Origin: JAIXWP01 sp041391745
Lineage (GTDB): Bacteria > Bacteroidota > Bacteroidia > Flavobacteriales_D > Sanyastnellaceae
Length of the DNA: 64,000 nt
Assembly: GCA_041391745.1 (NCBI GenBank)
Contig: JAWKNK010000005.1
Coordinates: 128,429-192,428 of the forward strand
Direction of reading: 5' to 3'
The notes under the pieces: model-generated
Seen by the model: the letters and a program-made list of their open reading frames with translations, nothing else
Database searches by the model: none
Told to the model about the DNA's origin: nothing
Part shown: positions 1 through 9,538 of the stretch, in pieces
Numbering within the stretch: the first letter of the stretch is position 1
Layout: every line of letters starts with the position of its first letter
Translations under genes and position numbers: made by a program

Positions 1-26
1 TCAATCACACCCTTTAAACTATTCGT

Positions 27-34
27 TATCTTTG
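27..34 (+). promoter_or_regulatory. Bacteroidota -7 promoter element
   Basis: TATCTTTG matches the Bacteroidota -7 consensus TAnnTTTG and lies 35 nt before the ATG of the serine hydrolase gene. No clear -33 TTG is visible, because the window starts just upstream. Confidence 0.5.
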
Positions 35-69
35 TAGTCTACGCTCTTTTCGAGATCACTACAACTAAA

Positions 70-1374
70 ATGAAAGCTTTCCTTATCAGTCTTTTTTGCT
101 CATTTGCATTTTATGCAAATTCACAATACTACTTCCCTCCTCTATTAGGCAGTGAATGGAACATAACACCGATGTCTGAACTTGGCTGGTGTGAAGATCA
201 GCTGCCTCCTCTTATCAATTATCTCGAAGAAAGCGACACGAAGGGTTTTATCGTATTGAAAGATGGTAAAATTGTAATCGAACATTACTTCGGAACGTTC
301 ACCGTTGACAGCCTCTGGTACTGGGCATCTGCTGGCAAATCGATGACTGCATTTTTAGTTGGATTAGCGCAAGAAGATGGCTTCTTAGATATCAATCAAT
401 CCACTTCTGAAATCATTGGTGATGGTTGGACCAATTGCACACCTGAACAAGAAGCAGCGATCACCGTGCTCAATCAATTGACGATGACCACTGGATTAGA
501 TGATACATCTGGAGATGTGGATTGTACAGATCCCGAATGCCTCAATTACTTGGCCGACCCTGGCACACGTTGGGCTTATCACAACGCCCCTTACACTTTA
601 CTTGATAGCGTGTTGTTCTATTCCACTGGTCAAAGTATTAATAGTTATCTTTTTAATAAACTCAGTTTGTCCACGGGAATTTATGGAGCCTATTTAAATA
701 CGGGATACAACAATGTTCTCTTTAGCAAAACCCGAATGCTTGCTCGGTTTGGATCATTATGTTTAAATGATGGCACATGGAATGGCACTCCCATAATGAC
801 CGACCAAAACTATTTTTATAATATGACCCACACCAGTCAGGATTTGAATAAAGCTTACGGCTATCTCTGGTGGTTGAATGGAAGTTCTGATTACATGCTT
901 CCAGGATTTCAATTGGTTTTGGATGGCCCACTCATGCCTGATGCCCCAATGGACGTTTATGCTGCCATGGGTAAAAACGGACAAATTATCAATGTTTCAC
1001 CATCTGAAAACCTCGTAGTAGTTCGCGTAGGAAATGCTCCAACCAATGAGATCATTTTTGTTCCAAACGTCTATAACAATACCATTTGGCAATACCTCAA
1101 CGCAGTAATATGCACCACGAGTGTAGATGAAAACTCATCCAATTCACCCGACCTTATTGTCTTTCCAAATCCGACATGCGATGCGTTCTGCATTAGCGAT
1201 AAAACCTTCTCCAGCACAGCAAAAATTCGGGTAATTGATTTGACTGGGAGAGTAGTGAAAAGTTGCAGCAATACGGGGCAAATCGATGTTTCGAACCTTG
1301 CAATCGGACAATACCACGTACAAGTAGAGGAAAACGATCGAATTTCAGAAACTAATCTACTGATAGTTAGATAA
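70..1374 (+). CDS. Secreted serine hydrolase (beta-lactamase class C fold) with T9SS sorting tail
   Basis: Begins with a signal peptide (about residues 1-18, ending before QYYF). The body is a class C beta-lactamase / penicillin-binding-protein-like serine hydrolase: the SxxK nucleophile motif is Ser87-Ala-Gly-Lys90 and the YxN motif is Tyr170-His-Asn172. The last ~70 residues (FPNP start, VIDLTGRVV core, final VR) form a type A T9SS sorting domain, so the protein should cross the outer membrane through T9SS and be released or anchored. Substrate is unknown; esterase, amidase or D-aminopeptidase activities all occur in this fold. It is a single gene with its own -7 element, and the glycosyltransferase that follows is 114 nt away. 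Confidence 0.87.
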   Translation: MKAFLISLFCSFAFYANSQYYFPPLLGSEWNITPMSELGWCEDQLPPLINYLEESDTKGFIVLKDGKIVIEHYFGTFTVDSLWYWASAGKSMTAFLVGLAQEDGFLDINQSTSEIIGDGWTNCTPEQEAAITVLNQLTMTTGLDDTSGDVDCTDPECLNYLADPGTRWAYHNAPYTLLDSVLFYSTGQSINSYLFNKLSLSTGIYGAYLNTGYNNVLFSKTRMLARFGSLCLNDGTWNGTPIMTDQNYFYNMTHTSQDLNKAYGYLWWLNGSSDYMLPGFQLVLDGPLMPDAPMDVYAAMGKNGQIINVSPSENLVVVRVGNAPTNEIIFVPNVYNNTIWQYLNAVICTTSVDENSSNSPDLIVFPNPTCDAFCISDKTFSSTAKIRVIDLTGRVVKSCSNTGQIDVSNLAIGQYHVQVEENDRISETNLLIVR

Positions 1375-1488
1375 TTGATTTTTCAGGTATTTTTTAGAGG
1401 AGAAGCCGTTTGTTCAGTGAAACACACTACTTTAGCAGGCTCAAGATAATTTTGTTGACCAACTACTAAAGTTTAAATTCCTGACCAA

Positions 1489-2964
1489 GTGGAAATTCTT
1501 GCTCTGACAGCCATCATTGTCTATGGCGCCTTTCTCTTATTCATTTTCTTTTACAGCATCGTTCAGTTGAATCTTGCCATTCATTATGTGCGTAGATTCA
1601 GAAGAAAGCTTGTAAAGCCTGAGATCAAACGTGAAGACCTACCAATGGTCACTATTCAGTTGCCTGTTTTCAATGAACTATATGTTATTGAAAGATTGAT
1701 TGACGCCGTATGTGCGTTTGATTATCCAAAAGAAAAATTGGAAATTCAATTGCTCGATGATTCTACAGATGAATCTTTGGAAGTTGGAAGGAAGAAAGTT
1801 GAAGAAATGGCCGCCAAGGGTTTTGATATCAAGCAAGTGATCAGACCTGAACGAGTTGGTTTCAAAGCAGGAGCTTTATCGTATGGACTAGACATCGCAA
1901 AGGGTGAGTTCGTTGCCATTTTCGATGCGGATTTTGTTCCTCGTCCTGACTTCTTATTACAAACTGTTCCTTATTTCTATACAGGTGAAAAAGTAGGTGT
2001 TGTTCAAACAAGATGGGAACACTTAAACGAAGATTATTCGCTTATCACCCGATTGCAAGCATTCGGACTTGACGCTCATTTCACAGTGGAGCAAATGGGA
2101 AGAAATGCAGCACATCACTTTATCAATTTCAATGGCACAGCTGGTGTGTGGCGCAAGACCACCATCTACGATGCCGGTGGATGGCAAAGTGATACGATTA
2201 CAGAAGACCTTGACTTGAGCTACCGTGCACAATTAAAAGGTTGGGATTTTATCTATTTACCTGAGATCGGTAGTCCAGCAGAATTGCCCGCTGAAATGAA
2301 TGCCTTGAAAGCGCAACAATTCAGATGGACAAAAGGAGCTGCAGAATGTACCGTTAAAAACATGCCTCGCGTATTGAATGCTAAAGGACTTGGTTTTTCT
2401 CATAAGGTACACGCATCATTTCACTTAATGAATTCTGTGGTGTTCTTGTGTATTCTCGGTACATCATTATTGAGTGTTCCAATGCTCGTTATCAAAAATA
2501 ACTTTGAGCAATACCAAATTTTATTTGTGATTGCATCTGCATTTTTGGTGAGCTTTTTCATTCTTGGATATTTCTACTGGGTGAGTCGTCCTCCCCTTCC
2601 TTTCTTTAAAAAGCTTGGACGTTTTGTGATTGATTTTCCAATGTTCTTATCTGTAAGTATGGGACTTTCATTGCACAATGCAGTTGCGGTTATAGAAGGA
2701 TTTACTGGTAAAAAATCTGCTTTTGTGCGCACTCCAAAATTTGCGATTAGCACTGGTAAAAAAGGAACTTGGGTAGATAAAAAATACCGTGCAGTTAAGA
2801 TTAGCCCACTCACAGTTGGTGAAGCACTAATGGCTCTATATTTCATATTCGGTATTGTATTGGCGTTTCATTACGATGACTTCGGTTTGTTTCCATTTCA
2901 TTTAATGTTGACCATCGGGTATGTTTTTGTAACTTTCTTCTCTATTAAACACGCCCGCGCCTGA
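1489..2964 (+). CDS. Membrane-bound processive family 2 glycosyltransferase
   Basis: A 491-residue cellulose-synthase-like GT2 enzyme. One N-terminal membrane helix (about 5-30) precedes the cytosolic GT-A domain, and four or so helices follow after residue 310. All signature motifs are visible: Asp90/Asp91 (LLDDS), the DxD-type Asp146-Ala-Asp148, Thr-Glu-Asp at 238-240 and the QxxRW motif at 276-280, which marks processive polymerising enzymes. The start is GTG, since no ATG lies nearby in frame. The next gene begins 9 nt downstream, so the two are probably co-transcribed. It likely makes or extends a surface polysaccharide or glycolipid; the sugar cannot be read from sequence. Confidence 0.88.
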   Translation: MEILALTAIIVYGAFLLFIFFYSIVQLNLAIHYVRRFRRKLVKPEIKREDLPMVTIQLPVFNELYVIERLIDAVCAFDYPKEKLEIQLLDDSTDESLEVGRKKVEEMAAKGFDIKQVIRPERVGFKAGALSYGLDIAKGEFVAIFDADFVPRPDFLLQTVPYFYTGEKVGVVQTRWEHLNEDYSLITRLQAFGLDAHFTVEQMGRNAAHHFINFNGTAGVWRKTTIYDAGGWQSDTITEDLDLSYRAQLKGWDFIYLPEIGSPAELPAEMNALKAQQFRWTKGAAECTVKNMPRVLNAKGLGFSHKVHASFHLMNSVVFLCILGTSLLSVPMLVIKNNFEQYQILFVIASAFLVSFFILGYFYWVSRPPLPFFKKLGRFVIDFPMFLSVSMGLSLHNAVAVIEGFTGKKSAFVRTPKFAISTGKKGTWVDKKYRAVKISPLTVGEALMALYFIFGIVLAFHYDDFGLFPFHLMLTIGYVFVTFFSIKHARA

Positions 2965-2973
2965 TAGTAAGAA

Positions 2974-4320
2974 ATGTATAAAAAACTCGCAGCTACCGGA
3001 TTTCCAATTGTTTTAACTATCCTTTTTTTAGGAGCCTCTGTGGTGGGATATGCAGGCCTCGCCTACTATGCGCACATTGACCATCCCAAGCAGCTAGCAA
3101 TTTTCCTTTCGTTGGTTTTTCTTGGCTATGGATTTTGGTGGTTTAATCGCTCCCTCTTTTCATGGCGCACGCTGCTGATATTCGCAGTACTCTTTCGACT
3201 GATCTTCATGTTCGATAGTCATTGCCGGCTATCAAATGACGTCTTCAGATACCTATGGGATGCCGAGCAAGTGAGCTATGGAGAGAATCCATACGACTAC
3301 ACTCCAGCAGAATGGAGCATGCAGCGGCCCAATACCATCTTTGATGCAGAAGGAAAACTCTATCAAAATTTAGAGTATAAAAATGCCCATTCAACATATC
3401 CTCCCGTCAATCAGTATTTGTGGGCTAACGGAGCTTGGCTTTCTCGATTAATGGGGTATGAAGATTCCATTCAAGCGCGTGTTTTTATTTTAAAATGGAT
3501 TTACCTCATCATCGAAATCATCACTATGCTTTTGCTGGTGAAGATTTTATTGAAGCGCTCATTAGCAGGACAGCTCGCTGGTATTTACGCGCTCAACCCT
3601 CTGGTTATTGTTGAATTTTCTGGCAATTTGCATCCTGAAGCCATCATGATTTTGTTTCTAGTGATTGCTGCAATTCTTGCCTTATCTGAACGATTTATTC
3701 TCGCAGCAATTCCCTTTGGTTTTGCCATTTCCACCAAGTTTATACCGCTGCTTTTTCTACCATTTTTGGTTAAAAAATACGGTTGGAAAAAGACAATAAG
3801 CTTCAGTGTTGTGGCTTTATTAGTGGTCGCACTTTTGTTTCTCCCTTTCTTGTCCAACCAATTGATTACAAATGTCGCGGACAGCTTTTATCACTTCATA
3901 GAAAATGTAGAATTCAACGCTTCGGTTTACTTTATTGTAAAATATTTTGCAGTGGATTCACTTCAACTTATTCCGCTCCAAGACCTCGGTTTCTTCCTAT
4001 TAATTGCCACAATAATTGCAATCGTTATTCTCTGGTGGAGATATAAAAAATCGACACAAGCGATGTTGTGGATTTATGTGATTTACATCTTGCTTGCGAC
4101 ATCCGTTCAACCTTGGTACTTAGCAATCACTTTGGTACTTGCAATACTTACCAATCGACGCTGGCCACTGGTGGCGTCCGGCGCGATTATGCTGAGCTAT
4201 TTCCTTTATACTTTCGGATTAGAAAATAAATGGATACTCATTACGGAGTACACCATCATTATTTCAGCCATGATCTTCGACTATTGGTACAGTAAAAAAC
4301 ACGTAGAAAACCACGCTTAA
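2974..4320 (+). CDS. Multi-pass GT-C type glycosyltransferase (mannosyltransferase-like)
   Basis: A 448-residue integral membrane protein with about 11-12 hydrophobic segments. The first long loop carries an acidic motif followed by VFRYLWDAEQVSYGENPY (residues about 89-106), typical of GT-C lipid-linked sugar transferases such as the bacterial alpha-mannosyltransferase/DUF2029 group. It starts 9 nt after the GT2 gene and probably works with it in building an envelope glycan or glycolipid. Its stop overlaps the stop of the convergent tex gene by 4 nt. Donor and acceptor are unknown, so the mannosyl label is family-level only. Confidence 0.72.
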   Translation: MYKKLAATGFPIVLTILFLGASVVGYAGLAYYAHIDHPKQLAIFLSLVFLGYGFWWFNRSLFSWRTLLIFAVLFRLIFMFDSHCRLSNDVFRYLWDAEQVSYGENPYDYTPAEWSMQRPNTIFDAEGKLYQNLEYKNAHSTYPPVNQYLWANGAWLSRLMGYEDSIQARVFILKWIYLIIEIITMLLLVKILLKRSLAGQLAGIYALNPLVIVEFSGNLHPEAIMILFLVIAAILALSERFILAAIPFGFAISTKFIPLLFLPFLVKKYGWKKTISFSVVALLVVALLFLPFLSNQLITNVADSFYHFIENVEFNASVYFIVKYFAVDSLQLIPLQDLGFFLLIATIIAIVILWWRYKKSTQAMLWIYVIYILLATSVQPWYLAITLVLAILTNRRWPLVASGAIMLSYFLYTFGLENKWILITEYTIIISAMIFDYWYSKKHVENHA

Positions 4321-6404
4321 ACATCTTTCATAGAAAGTGCAATGCGTTTGCGTGCGAAGTCTAATTCTACCACTTTTACTTTCACCTTTTGTTGTAAACG
4401 AACTACTTCATTTGGATCTTTTACAAATTTGTTGGCAAGTTGACTGATGTGCACCATGCCTTCTTGTTTTACACCCACATCTACAAAACATCCAAAGTTT
4501 GTAATATTCGTAACGATTCCAGGAAGCACCATGCCTTCTTTCAAGTCCTCCATTTTAGAAACATCAGCAAACTCGAATTGCTCAATTGCTTCTCTAGGGT
4601 CACGACCTGGTTTGGCCAATTCAGATAAAATATCCTTGATGGTAGGCAATCCCACATCACCTGAGATGTATTTTTCAGCTTGTATTTTTTTTCTGAATTC
4701 TTCTTTTGCAATCAGATCTTCTACCGTACATCCAACATCCTTCGCCATTTTTTCTACCAAAGCATATCTTTCCGGGTGAACAGCACTGTTGTCTAGAATA
4801 TTTTTAGCCTTAGGAATACGCAAGAAACCGGCACATTGTTCAAAGGCCTTCTCACCCAATTTGGGTACTTTCATCAATTGCTTTCTCGAAGAAAAAGCTC
4901 CGTTTTCATCACGAAACTTCACAATATTCTCGGCGAGCTTCGGTCCAAGCCCTGACACATATGTAAGCAAACTCTTACTTGCGATATTGACGTTTACTCC
5001 CACATTATTCACTGCACTCAAAACAACAGAGTCCAATCCTTCTTTGAGTTTATTCTGATCCACATCATGTTGGTATTGCCCAACACCAATTGATTTTGGA
5101 TCAATTTTCACTAGTTCTGAAAGTGGATCTGCAAGTCTCCTGCCGATAGATACCGCCCCTCGAACAGTTACATCCTTATCAGGAAATTCCTCTCGAGCTA
5201 CTTCCGAAGCACTATAGATAGAGGCTCCAGATTCATTTACTAAAAATACTTTTACGTCTTTGCTCAATCCAATCGACTTCACAAAGTTTTCTGTTTCTCT
5301 ACCTGCTGTTCCATTACCAATTGCAAGTGCTTCTATCTTGTAGCGATCCACCAAAGCTTGCACCTTGTCCGCCGATTTTACTTTATCGTTTTGAGGCTCG
5401 TGAGGATATATGACATCATCATAAAGCAATGTTCCTTCTTCATTCAGACATACCAATTTACAGCCCGTTCTAAAGCCTGGATCTAAAGCTAAGATTCTTT
5501 TGTTTCCTAGTGGTGCAGCCAATAAAAGCTGACGCAAATTTTCGGCAAAAACACGAATGGCTTCTTCGTCGGCTTTTGCTTTTAATTCTCCTCTAATTTC
5601 ATTTTCAATAGAAGGCGAAAGCAATCGGCGATACGAATCTTTCATCGCATCGAAAATTTCGTCACTTGCTTCGTTATCCTTTTTGATGAATAAGTGCTCC
5701 AATTTTTCAAGCACACGATCTTCGTCAGGAGCAACAGTTAAGCGCAGCATTCCTTCCTCTTCACCTCGAAACATAGCTAGTACTCTATGTGAAGGACAGC
5801 GGGTTATCGGTTCTTCAAAGTCAAAGTAATCTTTATACTTCACCCCTTCTTGTTCTTTGTCTCTCGCCACTCGAGTGCGCATTGAAGCAAATCGTTGAAA
5901 CTGATGTCTAACGGTGCTTCTTGCTATCGCATTTTCATTGATAATTTCCGCGATGATATCACGTGCGCCTTGTAATGCTGCGTCAACGTCTTTTACCTGA
6001 TCATTGAGAAACTTTTCAGCTTCCATCTCCACATCCTGAAAAGGTTCTTTTAGCAGCCATTGTGCTAGCGGTTCCAATCCTGCTTCCCTCGCCACAGTAG
6101 CTTTAGTCTTGCGCTTAGGTTTGAAAGGCAAATAAATATCTTCAAGATCTGTAGCATTATCGCATGCTATGATCTTCTTTCTCAATTCGTCTGTGAGTTT
6201 GCCTTGTTCCTCAATTGTTGAGAGAATAAATTCCTTTCGCTTTTCGAGATCACGCTGCTTGGTTACCGTTTGGCGAATCTCTTCAATCTCCACCTCATCT
6301 AAACCTCCAGTAACTTCCTTTCTATATCGAGCGATGAAAGGAATAGTGCATCCTTCATCAAGCAACCTCATGGTCGCGTTTATTTGACTATTGCTAAATG
6401 ACAT
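4317..6404 (-). CDS. tex: Tex family RNA-binding transcription accessory protein
   Basis: A 695-residue Tex protein: N-terminal helical region with the RYRKEVTGGLDEV motif (about 26-38), YqgF/RuvC-like nuclease fold (ALDPGFRTGCK, about 325-335), helix-hairpin-helix pair (about 480-560) and a C-terminal S1 RNA-binding domain (about 622-692). Tex proteins bind nucleic acid and affect transcription; their exact task is not settled. It is the last gene of the purM-prfA-pyrF-tex run, 11 nt after pyrF. The reading frame stays open about 25 codons upstream and encodes plausible Tex-like residues (ILAQEF) directly before the ATG, but offers no ATG, GTG or TTG there. The true start may thus be a rare codon inside the pyrF end. 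Confidence 0.92.
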   Translation of the reverse strand: MSFSNSQINATMRLLDEGCTIPFIARYRKEVTGGLDEVEIEEIRQTVTKQRDLEKRKEFILSTIEEQGKLTDELRKKIIACDNATDLEDIYLPFKPKRKTKATVAREAGLEPLAQWLLKEPFQDVEMEAEKFLNDQVKDVDAALQGARDIIAEIINENAIARSTVRHQFQRFASMRTRVARDKEQEGVKYKDYFDFEEPITRCPSHRVLAMFRGEEEGMLRLTVAPDEDRVLEKLEHLFIKKDNEASDEIFDAMKDSYRRLLSPSIENEIRGELKAKADEEAIRVFAENLRQLLLAAPLGNKRILALDPGFRTGCKLVCLNEEGTLLYDDVIYPHEPQNDKVKSADKVQALVDRYKIEALAIGNGTAGRETENFVKSIGLSKDVKVFLVNESGASIYSASEVAREEFPDKDVTVRGAVSIGRRLADPLSELVKIDPKSIGVGQYQHDVDQNKLKEGLDSVVLSAVNNVGVNVNIASKSLLTYVSGLGPKLAENIVKFRDENGAFSSRKQLMKVPKLGEKAFEQCAGFLRIPKAKNILDNSAVHPERYALVEKMAKDVGCTVEDLIAKEEFRKKIQAEKYISGDVGLPTIKDILSELAKPGRDPREAIEQFEFADVSKMEDLKEGMVLPGIVTNITNFGCFVDVGVKQEGMVHISQLANKFVKDPNEVVRLQQKVKVKVVELDFARKRIALSMKDV

Positions 6405-6415
6405 AAATTCTTGTG

Positions 6416-7201
6416 CTAAAATGTTGCAGCCATCTGCTGCTGAATTCTCATTGCCTCTGCTCGAGCTGCTTGCGCAAAATCATCGCCACTAGAAGCATAC
6501 AAAATCGATCTGGATGCATTGACGAGCAATCCAATGTTTTCATTCATTCCATATTTCGCGACTTCCTCGAGACTACCACCTTGAGCTCCTACTCCGGGAA
6601 CCAACAAGAAATGATGAGGAATAATCTTACGAATATCTGCAAGCATATCTGCTCTCGTTGCTCCTACTACGTACATTGTATTTTCATGTGTACCCCATGT
6701 GGAGACTTTCTCAAGAACTTCTTCAAAAAGTTTCTTCCCATTGTTTTCTAAAACTTGAAAATCCATAGCGCCTGGATTCGAAGTTAACGCGAGGACTATT
6801 GCCCACTTGTTTTCAAATGCCAAGAAGGGCTGTACGCTGTCTTTTCCCATATATGGCGCAACAGTAACGCTATCGAAACCATACGTTTCAAAAAAAGTTT
6901 TAGCGTAGTAAGTTGACGTATTTCCGATGTCGCCGCGTTTTGCATCGGCTACAGTAAAATGATCGTTTCCGATATATTTAATGGTCTCTTCTAAAATTCT
7001 CCATCCTTCAATCCCCAAACATTCATAGAAGGCAATGTTCGGTTTATAAGCCACACAATAATCACGAGTAGCATCAATTATCGCTTTGTTGAAAGTAAGC
7101 ATGTCTATACCTGCAGGAATTTTCGCTGGATCCGTATCCAACCCAACACACAAGTATGATTTTCTTTCTCTGATTAATTCAACTAAGCGATTGTAATTCA
7201 T
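6416..7201 (-). CDS. pyrF: Orotidine 5'-phosphate decarboxylase
   Basis: Catalyses OMP to UMP, the last step of de novo pyrimidine synthesis. The 261-residue length and the catalytic Asp-Lys-x-x-Asp array (Asp86-Ala-Lys88-Arg-Gly-Asp91) fit the longer type 2 PyrF enzymes; the N-terminal LCVGLDTDPAKIP stretch (17-29) binds the substrate. The start lies 2 nt after the prfA stop, so translation is probably coupled. The gene order purM-prfA-pyrF is common in Flavobacteriales and joins purine, translation and pyrimidine genes in one transcript. Confidence 0.95.
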   Translation of the reverse strand: MNYNRLVELIRERKSYLCVGLDTDPAKIPAGIDMLTFNKAIIDATRDYCVAYKPNIAFYECLGIEGWRILEETIKYIGNDHFTVADAKRGDIGNTSTYYAKTFFETYGFDSVTVAPYMGKDSVQPFLAFENKWAIVLALTSNPGAMDFQVLENNGKKLFEEVLEKVSTWGTHENTMYVVGATRADMLADIRKIIPHHFLLVPGVGAQGGSLEEVAKYGMNENIGLLVNASRSILYASSGDDFAQAARAEAMRIQQQMAATF

Positions 7202-7203
7202 AA

Positions 7204-8286
7204 TTAATTATTTGCTGCGGCTAGTAATTTCTCTGTGTTTTCTGCAAGTTTTAAAGCATCGATAATATCACCTATCTCGCCATTCATAATAGCATCGAGG
7301 TTATACAAAGTAAGATTAATGCGGTGATCTGTAACTCTACCTTGAGGATAGTTGTATGTTCTAATCTTTGCACTTCTATCACCAGTACTTACCAATGATT
7401 TACGCATACGTGCGCGCTCTTCCTGACGGCGATTGACTTCCGCTTCAAAAATTCTAGTGCGAAGCATCGTCATTGCTTTTTCATGGTTTTCGTGTTGCGA
7501 ACGTCCCTCTTGACAAGCAGCAACAACTCCTGTAGGAATGTGTGTTAAACGAACGGCAGACTCCGTCTTGTTTACGTGCTGTCCGCCCGCACCGCTCGAC
7601 CTGTACGTGTCTCTTTGAATATCTGCAGGATTGATGACTACGTCAAACTCCTCTGCTTCAGGCATAATAGCCACTGTAGCGGCCGAAGTATGCACACGAC
7701 CTTGAGTCTCTGTTTCAGGAACACGTTGAACGCGGTGTACACCACTTTCAAACTTCAAGGTTCCATAAACTTCATGACCACTGATTTCAATGGAAACTTC
7801 TTTGTAACCTCCCATTGTTCCTTCACTCACCGAAAGCACTTCATATTTCCAACCTTGATCTTGAATAAAACGCGTGTACATTTTATACAAGTCGCCTGCA
7901 AATATGGAAGCTTCATCTCCCCCTGTTCCAGCACGTATTTCAAGAATACAGTTCTTGGTATCCTCTGGATCTTTTGGAATCAATAGGAATTTGATTTCCT
8001 CATCCATAGTATCTTTTAGAGGAAGTAACTCATCCAATTCTTCTTGCGCCAACCCCTTTAAATCTGGGTCTTCATTGGCAGCAATGATTTCTTTGGCAGC
8101 TTTGATATCATCTACCATTTTCTTGTAGCGATGATAAACGTCTACAATCTCCTCTAGGTCTTTGTATTCCTTCATGAGGGTTGGGTATCGCTTCATATCT
8201 GCGATAACCGTGGGGTCGGTAATCATTTTACCTACCTCGTTATATCTATCTGCAATGGCCGCTAAACGCGTCAATAAATCCGTCAT
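7204..8286 (-). CDS. prfA: Peptide chain release factor 1
   Basis: Recognises UAA and UAG stop codons and triggers peptide release on the ribosome. The 360-residue protein has the GGQ catalytic loop at 234-236 (SSGAGGQHVNKTES) and a PxT codon-recognition tripeptide at Pro190-Glu-Thr192, which distinguishes RF1 from RF2 (SPF). Length equals that of the family. It starts 12 nt after purM and ends 2 nt before pyrF, in the middle of a tight four-gene run. RF1 does not read UGA, so it has no direct bearing on the internal UGA at 51485. Confidence 0.96.
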   Translation of the reverse strand: MTDLLTRLAAIADRYNEVGKMITDPTVIADMKRYPTLMKEYKDLEEIVDVYHRYKKMVDDIKAAKEIIAANEDPDLKGLAQEELDELLPLKDTMDEEIKFLLIPKDPEDTKNCILEIRAGTGGDEASIFAGDLYKMYTRFIQDQGWKYEVLSVSEGTMGGYKEVSIEISGHEVYGTLKFESGVHRVQRVPETETQGRVHTSAATVAIMPEAEEFDVVINPADIQRDTYRSSGAGGQHVNKTESAVRLTHIPTGVVAACQEGRSQHENHEKAMTMLRTRIFEAEVNRRQEERARMRKSLVSTGDRSAKIRTYNYPQGRVTDHRINLTLYNLDAIMNGEIGDIIDALKLAENTEKLLAAANN

Positions 8287-8298
8287 TTCAACAAATTC

Positions 8299-9474
8299 TT
8301 AGTGATTGTATTCAAATGTTCCGTGTTGAGATTGAATAGTCAATTTCTTTTCAGAAGAAGCTTCTACTCTACCAATCACTTTCGCATCAAGATTGAATTC
8401 AGCAGCAATATCAATAATTGATTTAGCTGTTGTTTCATCTGTATATATTTCCATACGGTGTCCCATATTGAACACGCGATACATTTCAGACCATGGGGTT
8501 TGAGATTCATTCTGAATCACTTTGAATAATGGAGGGATGTCGAACATGTTATCTTTTACCACATGCACATCACCAACAAAATGAAGTACTTTGGTTTGTC
8601 CTCCACCGCTGCAATGCACCATTCCATCAATATTTGCTCGATGGTTCTCCAAAATTCTTTTGATCACAGGTGCATACGTTCTTGTAGGTGAAAGAACCAG
8701 CTTACCTGCATCTAAAGGAGCATCTTCTACATAATCTGTCAAAGAATAGCTTCCTGAATAGGCCAACGACTCGGGCATTGAAGCATCATAGCTCTCTGGA
8801 TATTTTTCCGTGAGCTCATTGAAGAATACATCGTGGCGGGCGCTTGTCAATCCATTACTTCCCATTCCTCCATTGTATTCCTTTTCGTAAGTAGTTTGGC
8901 CGTATGAGCACAAACCAACGATTACATTGCCTGGTTTGATATTTCCATTATTGATTACCTGATCCTTTCTCATTCTGCAAACCACCGTTGAATCAACAAT
9001 AATGGTTCGCACCAAGTCTCCAACATCGGCTGTTTCTCCACCTGTTGAAACAATTCCAATCCCCATTTCTTTTAGTTCAGACAAGAGCTCTTCAGTGCCA
9101 TTAATAATAGCACTGATTACTTCGCCAGGAATGAGTTTTTTATTTCTACCAATAGTAGAACTCAACATGATATTATCGGTGGCACCAACACAAAGCAGGT
9201 CATCAATATTCATGATTAAAGCATCCTGAGCGATACCTTTCCAAACAGATACATCACCTGTTTCTTTCCAATACATGTATGCCAATGATGATTTGGTGCC
9301 AGCACCATCTGCGTGCATCACAATGCAATGGTCGTCGCTTCCAGTGAGGTAGTCTGGAACTATTTTACAAAATGCTTTTGGGAACAATCCTTTATCTACA
9401 TTCTTGATAGCGGCGTGTACCTCTTCTTTTCCGGAAGAAACTCCTCTTGAGGCATATCTGGATGAATCTGACAT
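8299..9474 (-). CDS. purM: Phosphoribosylformylglycinamidine cyclo-ligase (AIR synthetase)
   Basis: Closes the imidazole ring of FGAM to AIR using ATP, step five of purine synthesis. Family motifs include DGAGTKSSLAYMYW near the N-terminus (substrate/ATP site), GGETADVGD in the middle and CSGGGQTKVLHF in the C-terminal domain. I place the start at the ATG at 9474 (MSDSSRYASRGV, 391 aa). The longer frame from 9516 would read straight through the stem of a transcription terminator (9488-9515) and adds residues with no family likeness. purM therefore starts just past the terminator of the upstream OmpA-family gene and heads the purM-prfA-pyrF-tex unit. Confidence 0.94.
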   Translation of the reverse strand: MSDSSRYASRGVSSGKEEVHAAIKNVDKGLFPKAFCKIVPDYLTGSDDHCIVMHADGAGTKSSLAYMYWKETGDVSVWKGIAQDALIMNIDDLLCVGATDNIMLSSTIGRNKKLIPGEVISAIINGTEELLSELKEMGIGIVSTGGETADVGDLVRTIIVDSTVVCRMRKDQVINNGNIKPGNVIVGLCSYGQTTYEKEYNGGMGSNGLTSARHDVFFNELTEKYPESYDASMPESLAYSGSYSLTDYVEDAPLDAGKLVLSPTRTYAPVIKRILENHRANIDGMVHCSGGGQTKVLHFVGDVHVVKDNMFDIPPLFKVIQNESQTPWSEMYRVFNMGHRMEIYTDETTAKSIIDIAAEFNLDAKVIGRVEASSEKKLTIQSQHGTFEYNH

Positions 9475-9487
9475 AGGTAAAAAAAAA

Positions 9488-9515
9488 TGGGCCTTCTTGT
9501 CTTTAAGAAGGCCCA
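9488..9515 (-). terminator. Rho-independent terminator of the PorE-like gene
   Basis: An 11-bp perfect stem (TGGGCCTTCTT at 9488-9498 with AAGAAGGCCCA at 9505-9515) and a 6-nt loop, followed on the minus strand by an uninterrupted run of about nine U. It sits between the upstream OmpA-family gene and purM and decides the purM start. Confidence 0.9.
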
Positions 9516-9538
9516 AATTTATGATGTTTTATTTTAAT

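Noticed and set aside
4440..6387. Several plus-strand frames opposite tex
   Set aside because: They are antisense shadows of tex with low-complexity Ser-rich translation and no motifs.
9475..9516. N-terminal extension of PurM
   Set aside because: It would translate the stem of a strong terminator and has no family likeness.
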